A stretch of DNA of 10,277 nucleotides, taken from NCBI GenBank assembly GCA_013151585.1, contig JAADHY010000275.1, forward strand, positions 1-10,277, written 5' to 3'. Source of the stretch: Planctomycetota bacterium. Its GTDB lineage: Bacteria > Planctomycetota > Planctomycetia > Planctomycetales > Planctomycetaceae. Shown piece by piece: positions 1 to 6,811 of this stretch. Both the position numbers and the translations under genes were made by a program. The first letter of the stretch is position 1. Every line of letters begins with the position of its first letter. Under the pieces are notes generated by a model that worked only from the letters and a program-made list of their open reading frames with translations, was not told the origin of the DNA and made no database searches.

Positions 1-938
1 CTGTCCAGGCGGGATGCCAAACCGTCTTCCATGGCTTGCCGGTCGGCTGCCTCCTGCTTTTTCTTTTCCAAAATGGCTTCGATGTCTTCTTTGAAAGGTT
101 TGATGCTACGGAATTCCCCGTAAACCTCTTGGGCGCTTGGACGATCTTGCGGCTTCTTGGCCAACATCCGCAGCACCAGCCGGTCCATCTCGGGTGTCAC
201 GTTCGGATTCAACGACGAGGGGGCCGGGGGCTGCATGGCGAGGTGGCGACGGAGGAGGTCGTTGGGGGACGTTCCTGTGAAAGGCGGACTGCCCGTCAAA
301 ACTTCAAAAAGGGTGACCCCCAAACTGTAAATGTCCGTTGCACTGGTGGGTGGCTGGCGTTTGATAGTCTCGGGAGCGATGTAAGTCCGTGTTCCCTGAA
401 TCTGACGTGGCTTAACGCGAAACAGTCTCGCCAGCCCACCGGCCGCTCGAACCGTCAGCGAGAAGTCGATCAGTTTGACTTCGCCGCCCTTGTTCAAAAG
501 GATATTGTCCGGCTTGACGTCCTTGTGGACCCAGCCTTTATCGTGCATGTAACCGAGGACCAGGCACAGCGACTCGATCAACTTGCGAATCCTCAACTGC
601 ACCCCCAACAGATCGCTCGATAGGAAGTTCTTCAGACTCACGGACCGGAACAAGTCCATCAGCAGATAGGCGTGCTCGCGTGTGGCTACGACTTTGTGAT
701 AGGTGAGCAGATTCGGGTGTTCGAGCTGCTTGCCGATTTTCGCCTCCCATTTGAGCGACTGCACCTGCTCTCGCTCGCGCGTGTATTCCGGCAACAGCAG
801 TTTCATGGCGTACCGGAGCGGCGTTCCCTCCTCAATGACTTCCCACACCTGACTAAACTTCCCCGTGAAAATGCAATTCACGAGCGTGTAGGAATCGACT
901 TTGTTGGTCTCTTGGGACGATGCGTCAGACACAATCAT
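1..938 (-). CDS. Hanks-type Ser/Thr protein kinase, C-terminus cut by the window edge
   Basis: This protein should phosphorylate Ser/Thr residues of unidentified partners; 312 codons are visible and the frame is open to base 3. Kinase landmarks appear in order: a degenerate glycine loop at about residues 22-34 (only G26 of the three glycines remains; F24 and S29 replace the others), ATP-binding K46 in YAMK, helix-C E65, catalytic loop HKDVKPDN (138-145, D140, N145), Mg-binding D158 in DFS instead of DFG, APE (188-190), DIYSLGVTLFEVLTG (202-216) and the KKPQDRPSA motif (261-269). From about residue 283 the chain is charged and probably helical, perhaps a linker to a membrane segment or sensor outside the window. 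AAGGAG lies only 1 nt before the ATG at 938 but 7 nt before an in-frame GTG at 932, so 932 may be the true start; an in-frame stop at 1014-1016 excludes a longer protein. All catalytic residues are present, so it is probably active despite DFS. Confidence 0.93.
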   Translation of the reverse strand, partial: MIVSDASSQETNKVDSYTLVNCIFTGKFSQVWEVIEEGTPLRYAMKLLLPEYTREREQVQSLKWEAKIGKQLEHPNLLTYHKVVATREHAYLLMDLFRSVSLKNFLSSDLLGVQLRIRKLIESLCLVLGYMHDKGWVHKDVKPDNILLNKGGEVKLIDFSLTVRAAGGLARLFRVKPRQIQGTRTYIAPETIKRQPPTSATDIYSLGVTLFEVLTGSPPFTGTSPNDLLRRHLAMQPPAPSSLNPNVTPEMDRLVLRMLAKKPQDRPSAQEVYGEFRSIKPFKEDIEAILEKKKQEAADRQAMEDGLASRLD

Positions 939-1137
939 TCTCCTTCCGTCTGGCAGCGTTCCGGTCTGTCCGGGACGGAAACCGGGTGGCCCGCGGGGAC
1001 CGGAGTCGCTCCGCTACGTCTGGTGATCACTCCTCTTACCGCCGAATCGCCTGTCGCAGCCCCCGTTGACTCCCACCGGCGCTTGTTTCCGGCGACCGCT
1101 AAACAGCTTCGCGCACCGCCGTCGCGAGCGAAAACAT
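939..1137 (-). other. long GC-rich leader of the kinase gene with a 12-codon upstream ORF
   Basis: The stretch between the predicted transcription start and the kinase contains no larger gene. At 1137-1099 there is a tiny ORF (ATG, 12 codons, TAG) beginning with MFSLATAVREAV. Further along is a small perfect hairpin CGGAG-CGA-CTCCG at about 1001-1013, then GC-rich runs including CCCGCGGG. This may be a structured 5' UTR, or simply spacer. No known riboswitch was recognised, and the small ORF has only a weak AAAGG-like sequence in front of it. Confidence 0.3.
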
Positions 1138-1143
1138 GCCTTT

Positions 1144-1172
1144 AGACTAAGACGGGGACAAGGTTGTGTCAA
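1144..1172 (-). promoter_or_regulatory. sigma70-like promoter for the kinase gene
   Basis: On the minus strand TTGACA (1172-1167) is a perfect -35 hexamer. It is followed by a 17-nt spacer and TAGTCT (1149-1144) as a plausible -10. Transcription would start near 1137 and leave a leader of roughly 200 nt before the kinase start. The promoter sits in the gap between the kinase and the methyltransferase gene, which suggests the kinase is transcribed separately. It was recognised by eye only, and the -10 matches the consensus only partly. Confidence 0.5.
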
Positions 1173-1230
1173 CGAGTTTTGCCGCCAGGACAACCCCGCC
1201 CTCGCCCGTCGCGGCGCCCCCGGTGGTCCT

Positions 1231-2436
1231 TCACACCACGCGGCAGATGTAGCATTTCAGATAACCGGTCTCCAAGCAGTGGATCGAAACGGGGTGATCG
1301 GTTGCTTGCCCGCGGGCTTCCAGAATCTGCAACGACCGACCGGCTTCGGTGGCGGCCAGCGAGAGCACTTCCTCGAAGGCGTCCCGGTCCACGTGGCCGG
1401 AGCAACTGCAAGAGACCAGAATGCCCCCCTGCCCCAACAGCTCGATCGCGGCTTGGTTCAGACGCAGATACGCTTTCAAAGCTCGCTGCAGGCCAGCACG
1501 GCTGCGAGCCATTTTGGGAGGATCAAGAATCACCACGTCGAAGCGCTCGCCTGTTTTCGCCCGCCTCGGCAGCTCTGCGAAAACATCCGCCCGCTCGAAT
1601 CGGCAACGATCGGCGACGCCGTTTAGCTCGGCATTGGCTCGCGCCAGCGCCAGAGCGGCCTCGGACGAATCCAGGCCCAGCACCGACTTGGCCCGACCAC
1701 AGACAGCCGCGCAGACACCGAAGCCCCCGCTATAGCAAAACGCATCCAGCACGCGGGCGTCCGCCGCATACCGAGCCACGGCCGAGCGGTTGTCGCGTTG
1801 ATCCAAGTAGAAACCTGTCTTGTGTCCCTCAACGAGATCCACGCCATACCGTACGCCCTGCTCTGCGATGAAAAGCGGACGCGGCGGCTCGCGGCCGGTC
1901 AGCAAGCCATCGGCGACCTCCAGACCTTCCGCTTCTCGGATGCTCTTCTCCGTCCGCAGCCAGACGCCTTCCGGCTGTAGGCGTTTGGTGAGCAGGGCGA
2001 GCAGGTCGTCGCGTCGTTGCCACAAGGCCAAACTGGTAAACTGCACGACGAGCCAACCACTGTACCAGTCCACGACCAACCCGGACAGTCCGTCCGACTC
2101 GCTGTAGATCAACCGCAATCCGCGCTCGTTCCAATCGGTGCCGAACACAGATCGCCGCAAGGCCAGGGCTGCATCGATTCGCTGGGACCAGAGGCTCCGG
2201 TCCAGCGGCTGCCTCTCCTTCCAGGCATAAAGACGCACGACAATATTGCTGTTGGGGTTGTAAAGGCCGCGCGCGACAAACTCGCCCGCATCCGTCACCA
2301 ATACCACTTCGGCCCCCGGCGCCGGATCGCCCTCCACACCCTTCACGGCCCCCGAAAAAACCCACGGATGCCGATTGAAAAACGGAAGGGCGTGCCGGGG
2401 CTTCAAGATCACGCGAGGCAACGACGCATCGGTCAA
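1231..2436 (-). CDS. rlmI: RlmI-type 23S rRNA (cytosine-C5) methyltransferase
   Basis: This is a class I SAM-dependent RNA methyltransferase of the RlmI/YccW family, which in E. coli makes m5C1962 in 23S rRNA. At 401 aa it is close to the E. coli length (396). Residues 7-72 form an N-terminal PUA-like RNA-binding domain (PRVILKPRHALPF, HPWVFSGA, then GLYNPNSNIVVRLYAW). A middle domain ends with GHKTGFYLDQRDNR (204-217). The Rossmann core follows: LDAFCYSGGFG (230-240, SAM motif I), LGLDSSEAALALA (253-265), LDPPK (304-308, motif IV) and SCSCSGH (342-348), which carries the probable catalytic cysteine (343 or 345). The start is TTG at 2436, 4 nt after GGAGAGGTGA; no ATG fits the domain start. 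The TTG overlaps the TGA of the upstream receiver gene, so translation is probably coupled. The rRNA position modified here is inferred from the family, not seen. Confidence 0.93.
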   Translation of the reverse strand: MTDASLPRVILKPRHALPFFNRHPWVFSGAVKGVEGDPAPGAEVVLVTDAGEFVARGLYNPNSNIVVRLYAWKERQPLDRSLWSQRIDAALALRRSVFGTDWNERGLRLIYSESDGLSGLVVDWYSGWLVVQFTSLALWQRRDDLLALLTKRLQPEGVWLRTEKSIREAEGLEVADGLLTGREPPRPLFIAEQGVRYGVDLVEGHKTGFYLDQRDNRSAVARYAADARVLDAFCYSGGFGVCAAVCGRAKSVLGLDSSEAALALARANAELNGVADRCRFERADVFAELPRRAKTGERFDVVILDPPKMARSRAGLQRALKAYLRLNQAAIELLGQGGILVSCSCSGHVDRDAFEEVLSLAATEAGRSLQILEARGQATDHPVSIHCLETGYLKCYICRVV

Positions 2437-2930
2437 CGCTTCACCTCTCCCGCTGCTGGTCGACTTCGCTCAACCTCGGCCAGGTAGGCCAACAGCCGAT
2501 CGCGTTCGTTCTTCAGGTGTCGCACTCGCAAAAGCGACCGCACGCGCGTCGTCAGCTCCAGCCGATTGACTGGCTTCGTCAGGAAGTCGTCGCAGCCGGC
2601 TTCCACCGCCTTTTCGATGTCGCCCGTCTCGTTGAGCGCGGTGACCATCAAAACGGGGATATCTCGCGTTTTCTCGTCACTTTTCAATATCTGGCAGACT
2701 TCGTATCCGCTGACCTTCGGCATCATGATGTCCAGCAGGATCAGATCGGGCTCAAATTCGGCGACGCGATCCAGCGTCTCCTGCCCGTTGAAGGCCATGC
2801 GGATTTCGTAGTCTTCGTCCGCCAAGTACGCTTCCAGCAGCTCGCAGTTCTGCTGATTATCGTCAGCGATCAGGATCTTCGATCCCCGAAGCATCTCCGC
2901 ATCGGGCAAAGCAGGTTCTTGCGTTGACAT
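2433..2930 (-). CDS. single-domain response regulator (REC, PleD-type receiver)
   Basis: A phosphorylatable CheY-like receiver of 165 aa from the chosen start. Visible residues are the acidic pair D23-D24 in ILIADDN, phospho-acceptor D67 in LILLDIMMPKVSGYEVC, T97 in VLMVTALN, and K119-P120 in DDFLTKPVN. After the receiver (about 16-136) only a charged helix remains (HLKNERDRLLAYLAEVERSR), with no DNA-binding or enzymatic output domain, so signalling is likely by protein-protein contact or phosphotransfer. The ATG at 2930 was chosen because sequence upstream does not look like protein; the only Shine-Dalgarno-like GAGG is just 2 nt away. A longer TTG start at 3035 would run through the palindrome and -10-like box. 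No histidine kinase lies nearby. The gene ends inside the TTG start of the methyltransferase gene. Confidence 0.92.
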   Translation of the reverse strand: MSTQEPALPDAEMLRGSKILIADDNQQNCELLEAYLADEDYEIRMAFNGQETLDRVAEFEPDLILLDIMMPKVSGYEVCQILKSDEKTRDIPVLMVTALNETGDIEKAVEAGCDDFLTKPVNRLELTTRVRSLLRVRHLKNERDRLLAYLAEVERSRPAAGEVKR

Positions 2931-3012
2931 AGCCTCGTTTCCAATTGAGACGGTTACTTTCCCAGGACAAACGGCGCGGACGACTGCGGTGCCTGCCCCG
3001 CTTGCGGCTTTT

Positions 3013-3030
3013 CTCTGCGCGCAGAGTATA
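3013..3030 (-). promoter_or_regulatory. 14-bp perfect palindrome overlapping a -10-like box upstream of the receiver gene
   Basis: CTCTGCGCGCAGAG (3013-3026) is a perfect palindrome. On the minus strand it overlaps the last two bases of TATACT (3030-3025), a good -10 hexamer match. No clear -35 hexamer is present at 16-18 nt. Transcription would begin about 85-90 nt before the receiver start. The arrangement fits an operator covering a promoter, but it could be a chance GC-rich palindrome. Confidence 0.35.
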
Positions 3031-3261
3031 GCCAACCGATCGTCGAAAGGGTATGTCGTGGCGGTCGATGATTTCTATGGTACCGCACACGACCAGTTCG
3101 TTGGACTCGCGGCAGCGACTTAGGCAATTCGGCCACCATATGGGCTTTCATGATTCCGGGACGCGAGCCATCGCCCGCCCAGGACGGCGAGGAGGTTTTC
3201 AGTCGTGATGCAGCAAGCGTTTGTTCCTGGCCTCGGCGTGCCGGAGTACGTGCCACGCTGT
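3031..3261. other. intergenic region between divergent genes, no gene seen
   Basis: This is part of the gap between the receiver gene (minus) and the propeller gene (plus). Open frames on both strands give Arg/Pro/Ser-rich translations with no recognisable domain and no good ribosome-binding site. I see no RNA gene and no insertion-sequence ends here. Confidence 0.5.
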
Positions 3262-3288
3262 GGCGCAGGCGTCCCGCCTGCCTGCGCC
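3262..3288. repeat. inverted repeat (9-bp arms) with an alternative inner hairpin
   Basis: Arms GGCGCAGGC (3262-3270) and GCCTGCGCC (3280-3288) are perfectly complementary around a 9-nt loop. A competing inner hairpin, CAGGCG-TCC-CGCCTG (3266-3280), uses part of the same bases. The core GCAGGCGTCCCGCCTGC resembles REP-like intergenic elements that I recall from planctomycete genomes. It is not followed by a T-run, so an intrinsic terminator is unlikely. Confidence 0.5.
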
Positions 3289-3377
3289 GGACCCGCGACA
3301 GACCGCCCTGCAAGCGGCAACCGCGGCCACCGAGACACCACTGCTCAGCTGAGCCAAGTGTGACGATCTGAATGGGA

Positions 3378-3405
3378 TTGCATGGGGGCAAGTATACCGT
3401 AAAAT
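3378..3405 (+). promoter_or_regulatory. possible promoter for the propeller-protein gene
   Basis: TTGCAT (3378-3383) and TAAAAT (3400-3405, five of six consensus bases) are separated by 16 nt. The predicted start near 3412 would give a leader of about 155 nt before the ATG at 3567. The -35 match is weak, so confidence is modest. Confidence 0.35.
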
Positions 3406-3430
3406 CATCCCATGAAGCCGTTAAGCGGTT

Positions 3431-3451
3431 TCGACAAAGCGAGCCTGTCGA
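3431..3451 (+). repeat. small inverted repeat in the leader of the propeller gene
   Basis: TCGACA (3431-3436) and TGTCGA (3446-3451) can pair around a 9-nt loop. The hairpin lies just after the predicted transcription start. It could be a repeat relic or a leader structure; nothing more specific can be said. Confidence 0.3.
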
Positions 3452-3566
3452 GCGATGCGCGTCCCCGGGGCGAAGGGAGCGCTGACGTTGGCTGCGAGAT
3501 CGATCTTCGCGACAAAAATGGCGTAAGCACACCGTCCGGCCGCCCATTCGGAGGAGGGGGATTCCC

Positions 3567-5291
3567 ATGCAATCTGGTTCGTGGACACCGCACGGAATTA
3601 TGGGAACTACGATAATGCGGATCTTGCTCGTGCTCACACTCGTCGGGGCACAAGGCGGAATAGGTCGATCGCCCTGTGAGGCGGAGGAGGCAGAGATTGT
3701 GCCGAATTGGTCAGAAGCTACATTGCACGCTGGCCAACTTGTTGTCCGCGCTCGTCGGTTCGGGCTTCGCTGGCCGTATCAACGTCACCTTGGGAACGTG
3801 ATTGTGCGGGTCAAAGGCGCCACGGTCGAGGCTCTCGATGGCACGTCGGGCCGGCTGCGATGGCGTGCCGAATGCCCCGCTTCTGCGAAACTCGTGCCGC
3901 TGGCGGACCGCGCCGGAGTGCTGTACCTCTGGTCGCAAAAAGAAGAGCGACAAGATGGCAGCGGCGTGGGCGGAATCACGATCGAGCAGCTCAGCCTTGC
4001 CGATGGTTCTTGGTTGAAATCGCACAAGATTCCTTTGAGCAAGAAGGAGTTGGCCAGACAGAACCGTCCGCAGGCAGCGTTACCGCTGGCGGATGGCCTG
4101 CTTGTGCTGACACGCAGCGAGCAGTCTGACTTCCCGGCCGATTTGGTTGTTTCTTATCGACTGACGAAGGTTGGCAACGAGATCGAGTGGTCTCGGTTGT
4201 TTCCTGCAGCCGGAAACCTGCCATTACCTGACGCATTCTTGTTGGGAAGTCTGGGGCCCTCGCGGGACTATGCTGGAATCCGGGGCTTGTCGCTTCTAGG
4301 CTCGGACGTTCTCGTTTGTGCCGGTCCCCTTGAGGACCTTCTCGTGATCGACCCGTCGACAGGGGCGATCAAATGGCGGATCCCGAGAATCTGGGAGTAT
4401 CGAAGAGGATTCACTGGGCCGAGCGTCTGGAGCTACCACTTGGGTCGATACGGCATGCTGGACTACGACTTGGAGGTAGCATCCACACCGCTTGATAAGC
4501 TGGAAGCGGAGAACGAGGAGCAGCGAGACTATTTCCGAGCGATTCAGCAGCGGGTCCATGCGGCAAAGGTACGCATTGAATCGCAGCAGTGTTCCCTTTT
4601 CGCCGGCCCGGTGATTGTGCCAAGGACCGACATGGCTCGATACAGCATCTTTGTGGTCACAGCGCAAAGCGAGAATGATGAATGGCCTGGATATCTCTCG
4701 AGTTGCGTGGCCTATGAAGTTACCGCCGACGGACGGCCGATCGGCGTCGTGACTCTGCCTCGTCTCGTTCACGGCGCGCAGGTTCATGTTCATGACGGCG
4801 CGGTGGTGTGGATTGGCGAAGGGTCGGCGATTGCGCGGTTGTGGCCAAGCGAAGAGAGAGGTAACCGCGACCTAACGATTGACGTCGACTGGTGGCGGTT
4901 TCGTTTCAAGCCAGCCGAACGGAAAGCCTGGCTTCGCCAGGGAGCGTGGCCCGAGTGTGTGGCGTTTGACAAACAGTGGATTCTCACGGTCCGAGAGGGG
5001 GGCTTCGTAGAATCGCCCGAATCGCGGACGATCCAATTCCCGCTCGCGCTATTGGATTTGAATACATACGCCCAGCACGACTTGACGCTGCGCGTTCCCT
5101 TCCGCGGCCGAGTCTCCCCGCCCAAGACGAATTACTCGCACTCGGAGGAAGGATGGGTGACGTGGGGCAAGTTTCCGATCGAGCTGACCGGTCTCGAGCT
5201 GGGAAAATATCATCTAGATTTCACACTGGTGCATAAGAACCGCAAATATGAAGTGACCTTCGATCGTTCGCATCTGGTCCCAGATGATTAG
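3567..5291 (+). CDS. exported PQQ-like beta-propeller repeat protein, function unknown
   Basis: A 574-aa protein with a hydrophobic N-terminal segment (MRILLVLTLVGAQGGIG, residues 17-33), probably a signal peptide for the periplasm. The body shows PQQ/quinoprotein-type propeller blades, especially VEALDGTSGRLRWR (87-100) and LLVIDPSTGAIKWRI (258-272), with weaker versions near 140-152 and 195-211. These resemble the outer-membrane assembly factor (BamB) and PQQ-like families, which are mostly scaffolds; no catalytic site is evident. Residues about 308-340 form a charged, probably helical insert (KLEAENEEQRDYFRAIQQRV) breaking the propeller pattern. The C-terminus (about 495-574) looks beta-rich. 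The start at 3567 was chosen because GAGGAGGGGG (3551-3560) lies 6 nt upstream; ATG at 3600 or 3615 would shorten the signal peptide n-region but has poor ribosome-binding sites. It is the only plus-strand gene here and stands alone. Confidence 0.85.
   Translation: MQSGSWTPHGIMGTTIMRILLVLTLVGAQGGIGRSPCEAEEAEIVPNWSEATLHAGQLVVRARRFGLRWPYQRHLGNVIVRVKGATVEALDGTSGRLRWRAECPASAKLVPLADRAGVLYLWSQKEERQDGSGVGGITIEQLSLADGSWLKSHKIPLSKKELARQNRPQAALPLADGLLVLTRSEQSDFPADLVVSYRLTKVGNEIEWSRLFPAAGNLPLPDAFLLGSLGPSRDYAGIRGLSLLGSDVLVCAGPLEDLLVIDPSTGAIKWRIPRIWEYRRGFTGPSVWSYHLGRYGMLDYDLEVASTPLDKLEAENEEQRDYFRAIQQRVHAAKVRIESQQCSLFAGPVIVPRTDMARYSIFVVTAQSENDEWPGYLSSCVAYEVTADGRPIGVVTLPRLVHGAQVHVHDGAVVWIGEGSAIARLWPSEERGNRDLTIDVDWWRFRFKPAERKAWLRQGAWPECVAFDKQWILTVREGGFVESPESRTIQFPLALLDLNTYAQHDLTLRVPFRGRVSPPKTNYSHSEEGWVTWGKFPIELTGLELGKYHLDFTLVHKNRKYEVTFDRSHLVPDD
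5271..5286 (+). terminator. weak hairpin at the end of the propeller gene
   Basis: CATCTG-GTCC-CAGATG can form a 6-bp stem with a 4-nt loop, just upstream of the TAG at 5289-5291. No T-run follows, so it would be at best a weak terminator or an mRNA end-protecting hairpin. Confidence 0.2.
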
Positions 5292-5731
5292 ATGACCTTC
5301 TATGATCCTCAGACACGACGTCGGAAACTCGCGAAAAGGTGCTTCCTGGTTGCCGTTTGAGCAACTGTCCAACTGACGGCGGACACGCCGAAGTCGCAGT
5401 CAGCAGGTGCGACGCAATCGGTACTATGCAGAGCGAATGCGGCAGGCGATCATGCTACCAGAATTAGCGAAACCGGTCTCGTCAAGACGCGGCGCAACCC
5501 AATCTCGAAGACGCCTGATGTTATGTTGAGCCTCGGGCGGAGCCGCCACGTTCCGCCGCGGCGTCCCAACAGCCCCGCAGGAGCGAGAAGGAATAGTTGC
5601 GGGCGTCAGCCTGGGGAACGCGCTCCCGGAAACACCAGAGGGCCCCGGAACGGGCGAAACAATCTGTCGTGTCGCCCCATTCGGGACACCGAAGATTGAG
5701 GCCCGCGCGTTCCGTGGGTTCACGCGCATGA
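5292..5731. other. noncoding, repeat-like stretch between the propeller gene and the THEP1 gene
   Basis: About 440 bp separate these two genes, which converge. No convincing gene is present. The part from about 5525 to 5690 is GC-rich and carries a near-palindrome GGGAACGCGCTCCC (5614-5627) and a hairpin with arms GTGT...ACAC plus inner CCC-ATTC-GGG (5669-5689). Phrases such as GAAGGAATAGTTGCGGGCGT and GTCAGCCTGGGG resemble dispersed planctomycete intergenic repeats that I remember, but copies elsewhere in the genome cannot be checked here. An open minus frame (5424-5729) crosses it and gives a Pro/Arg/Ser-rich translation without a domain. Confidence 0.4.
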
Positions 5732-6280
5732 CTACCTGCTACGAAACATCTCGACGATCTGCTGGGGCATTGCGTCGCGGTTTTGGCGGGTGACCTGGAG
5801 CAGTTCGACGCCTGAGGCTTTCTTGACTTCCGCGATCAGCCCCCTGCCCTTCTGCGTGACCGTGGCCAGCAGTGGAACCGGCGAGGCGAGCACACGTCGG
5901 ACGGCGGTCACGAACTGACTGCTCAGGCACTCCATCTTGCCGATCTCGTCGATCAGGTACAGATCGACCCTGGCCGACGGACGCAGCAGTTGATCGGCAA
6001 CGAGTGATTCGAACCGCCCGAGTTCCACGCCGTAGCGGCCGACACGACGAGGCGACTGGCTGTTGCGATGAGCGAGCAAAACCCGCCGGCCATCGGGTGT
6101 GACCGCTTCGAAACCCACTCGCCGACCTTTCTGCCGCAGTTCGCGCGTGTAGAAGCCGGCGATCTGCCAGCCGGCCAGTTGCTCCAAAACCCGGCAAACC
6201 ACGGTCGTTTTGCCGCAGCCGGGCGGGCCGGTCAGTAGCAGTCGAACGGGCGAAGAGCTGCGGGACGATGGAGCGGTCAT
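5732..6280 (-). CDS. THEP1-type nucleoside-triphosphatase (NTPase_1 family)
   Basis: A 182-aa cytoplasmic P-loop NTPase of the THEP1 family, characterised in Aquifex and as human NTPCR as a slow NTP hydrolase whose physiological role is unclear. Walker A is GPPGCGKTT (18-26), Walker B plus the family signature is LYLIDEIGKME (107-117), and GFYTRELRQKGRRVGFE (42-58) is the family's second conserved block. The length is normal and all key residues are present. The ATG at 6280 overlaps the TGA of the upstream phosphatase gene (ATGA), so the two are probably translated together. The downstream region holds hairpins but no clear terminator. Confidence 0.9.
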   Translation of the reverse strand: MTAPSSRSSSPVRLLLTGPPGCGKTTVVCRVLEQLAGWQIAGFYTRELRQKGRRVGFEAVTPDGRRVLLAHRNSQSPRRVGRYGVELGRFESLVADQLLRPSARVDLYLIDEIGKMECLSSQFVTAVRRVLASPVPLLATVTQKGRGLIAEVKKASGVELLQVTRQNRDAMPQQIVEMFRSR

Positions 6281-6744
6281 GGCAGCAGGTCCGGCGGAAT
6301 CACGCAGCGGATCACCCAGCGCTCCTCGATCCGGTCGAGCAGGACCAGGGTGCCCGCAGCAAAATCCGCCAGCGGTCGATCGGCCGAACCAATCACCAAG
6401 CGGCTGACCAATCGCCCGAGAAAGGGCAAATGGCCGACAAGCATCAGCCGGTCGGGCCCGTCGAGCAGGCTGTCGGCGATCGGTTCGATGTCGTCGTTCG
6501 GCGCGAGCCCCGAGACGGCTTTCAGCGGCGGGTGCGGCATCATCGCGTCTACGATCAGCTCGGCCGTTTGAGCCGCTCGCAGCTTGCCGCTGTGCCAGGC
6601 TTCATCCGCCGTCAGCCCGGCCGACGCAACCCAGGTGGCCACTCTTTGAACAGCCTGTCGCCCGGCGTCGCTCAGCGGACGTTGCGGGTCGACCGTTTCC
6701 GACACGGCCTCGCCATGCCGAACCAGGATCAATCGTTGCGTCAT
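6277..6744 (-). CDS. sixA: SixA-type histidine phosphatase
   Basis: A 155-aa member of the branch-2-like histidine phosphatase superfamily, closest by eye to SixA, which in E. coli dephosphorylates phosphohistidine in phosphotransfer proteins. Catalytic R9-H10-G11 lies in ILVRHGEA, R56 in SGKLRAAQT, and the second histidine H105 in LMLVGHLPF. The GLAPND segment (79-84) is also SixA-like. The ATG at 6744 was chosen because GGAGG (6756-6752) lies 7 nt upstream and the protein then begins just before the RHG motif, as usual; an in-frame codon at 6768 would add eight residues. It lies 67 bp after the glycoside hydrolase gene and overlaps the NTPase gene by 4 bp. The true substrate is not shown by the sequence; no phosphotransfer protein lies nearby. 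Confidence 0.88.
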   Translation of the reverse strand: MTQRLILVRHGEAVSETVDPQRPLSDAGRQAVQRVATWVASAGLTADEAWHSGKLRAAQTAELIVDAMMPHPPLKAVSGLAPNDDIEPIADSLLDGPDRLMLVGHLPFLGRLVSRLVIGSADRPLADFAAGTLVLLDRIEERWVIRCVIPPDLLP

Positions 6745-6770
6745 GGGAATGCCTCCGGCAGAGGGCACAG

Positions 6771-6800
6771 ACTAACACGGACCAACACGGCCGGACGCGG
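6771..6800. repeat. imperfect 10-bp tandem repeat between hydrolase and phosphatase genes
   Basis: Three consecutive 10-mers, ACTAACACGG, ACCAACACGG and CCGGACGCGG, lie in the 67-bp gap. The first two differ at one base and the third is divergent. The same type of phrase (GTGTTAGTCTGTG read on the minus strand) occurs as a short intergenic filler in related genomes as far as I recall. No function is apparent. Confidence 0.45.
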
Positions 6801-6811
6801 ACAAGCCTCGG

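Noticed and set aside
1187..1230. Long-loop inverted repeat just after the methyltransferase gene as a terminator
   Set aside because: One mismatch in nine pairs, a 26-nt loop and no T-run; it also lies against the kinase promoter.
1066..2107. Several long plus-strand open frames
   Set aside because: They are antisense to the methyltransferase gene, whose full set of family motifs is on the other strand; the translations are low-complexity Arg/Pro-rich.
3412..3615. Short plus-strand open frame of 67 codons before the propeller gene
   Set aside because: No ribosome-binding site (it starts at the predicted transcription start) and a featureless translation.
2954..3637. Minus-strand open frame of 227 codons across the intergenic region
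   Set aside because: No domain or ribosome-binding site, and it overlaps promoter-like elements and the start of the propeller gene.
5424..5729. Open frame of 101 codons on the minus strand just after the NTPase gene
   Set aside because: Pro/Arg/Ser-rich translation without a domain, weak ribosome-binding site, and it lies in repeat-like noncoding sequence.
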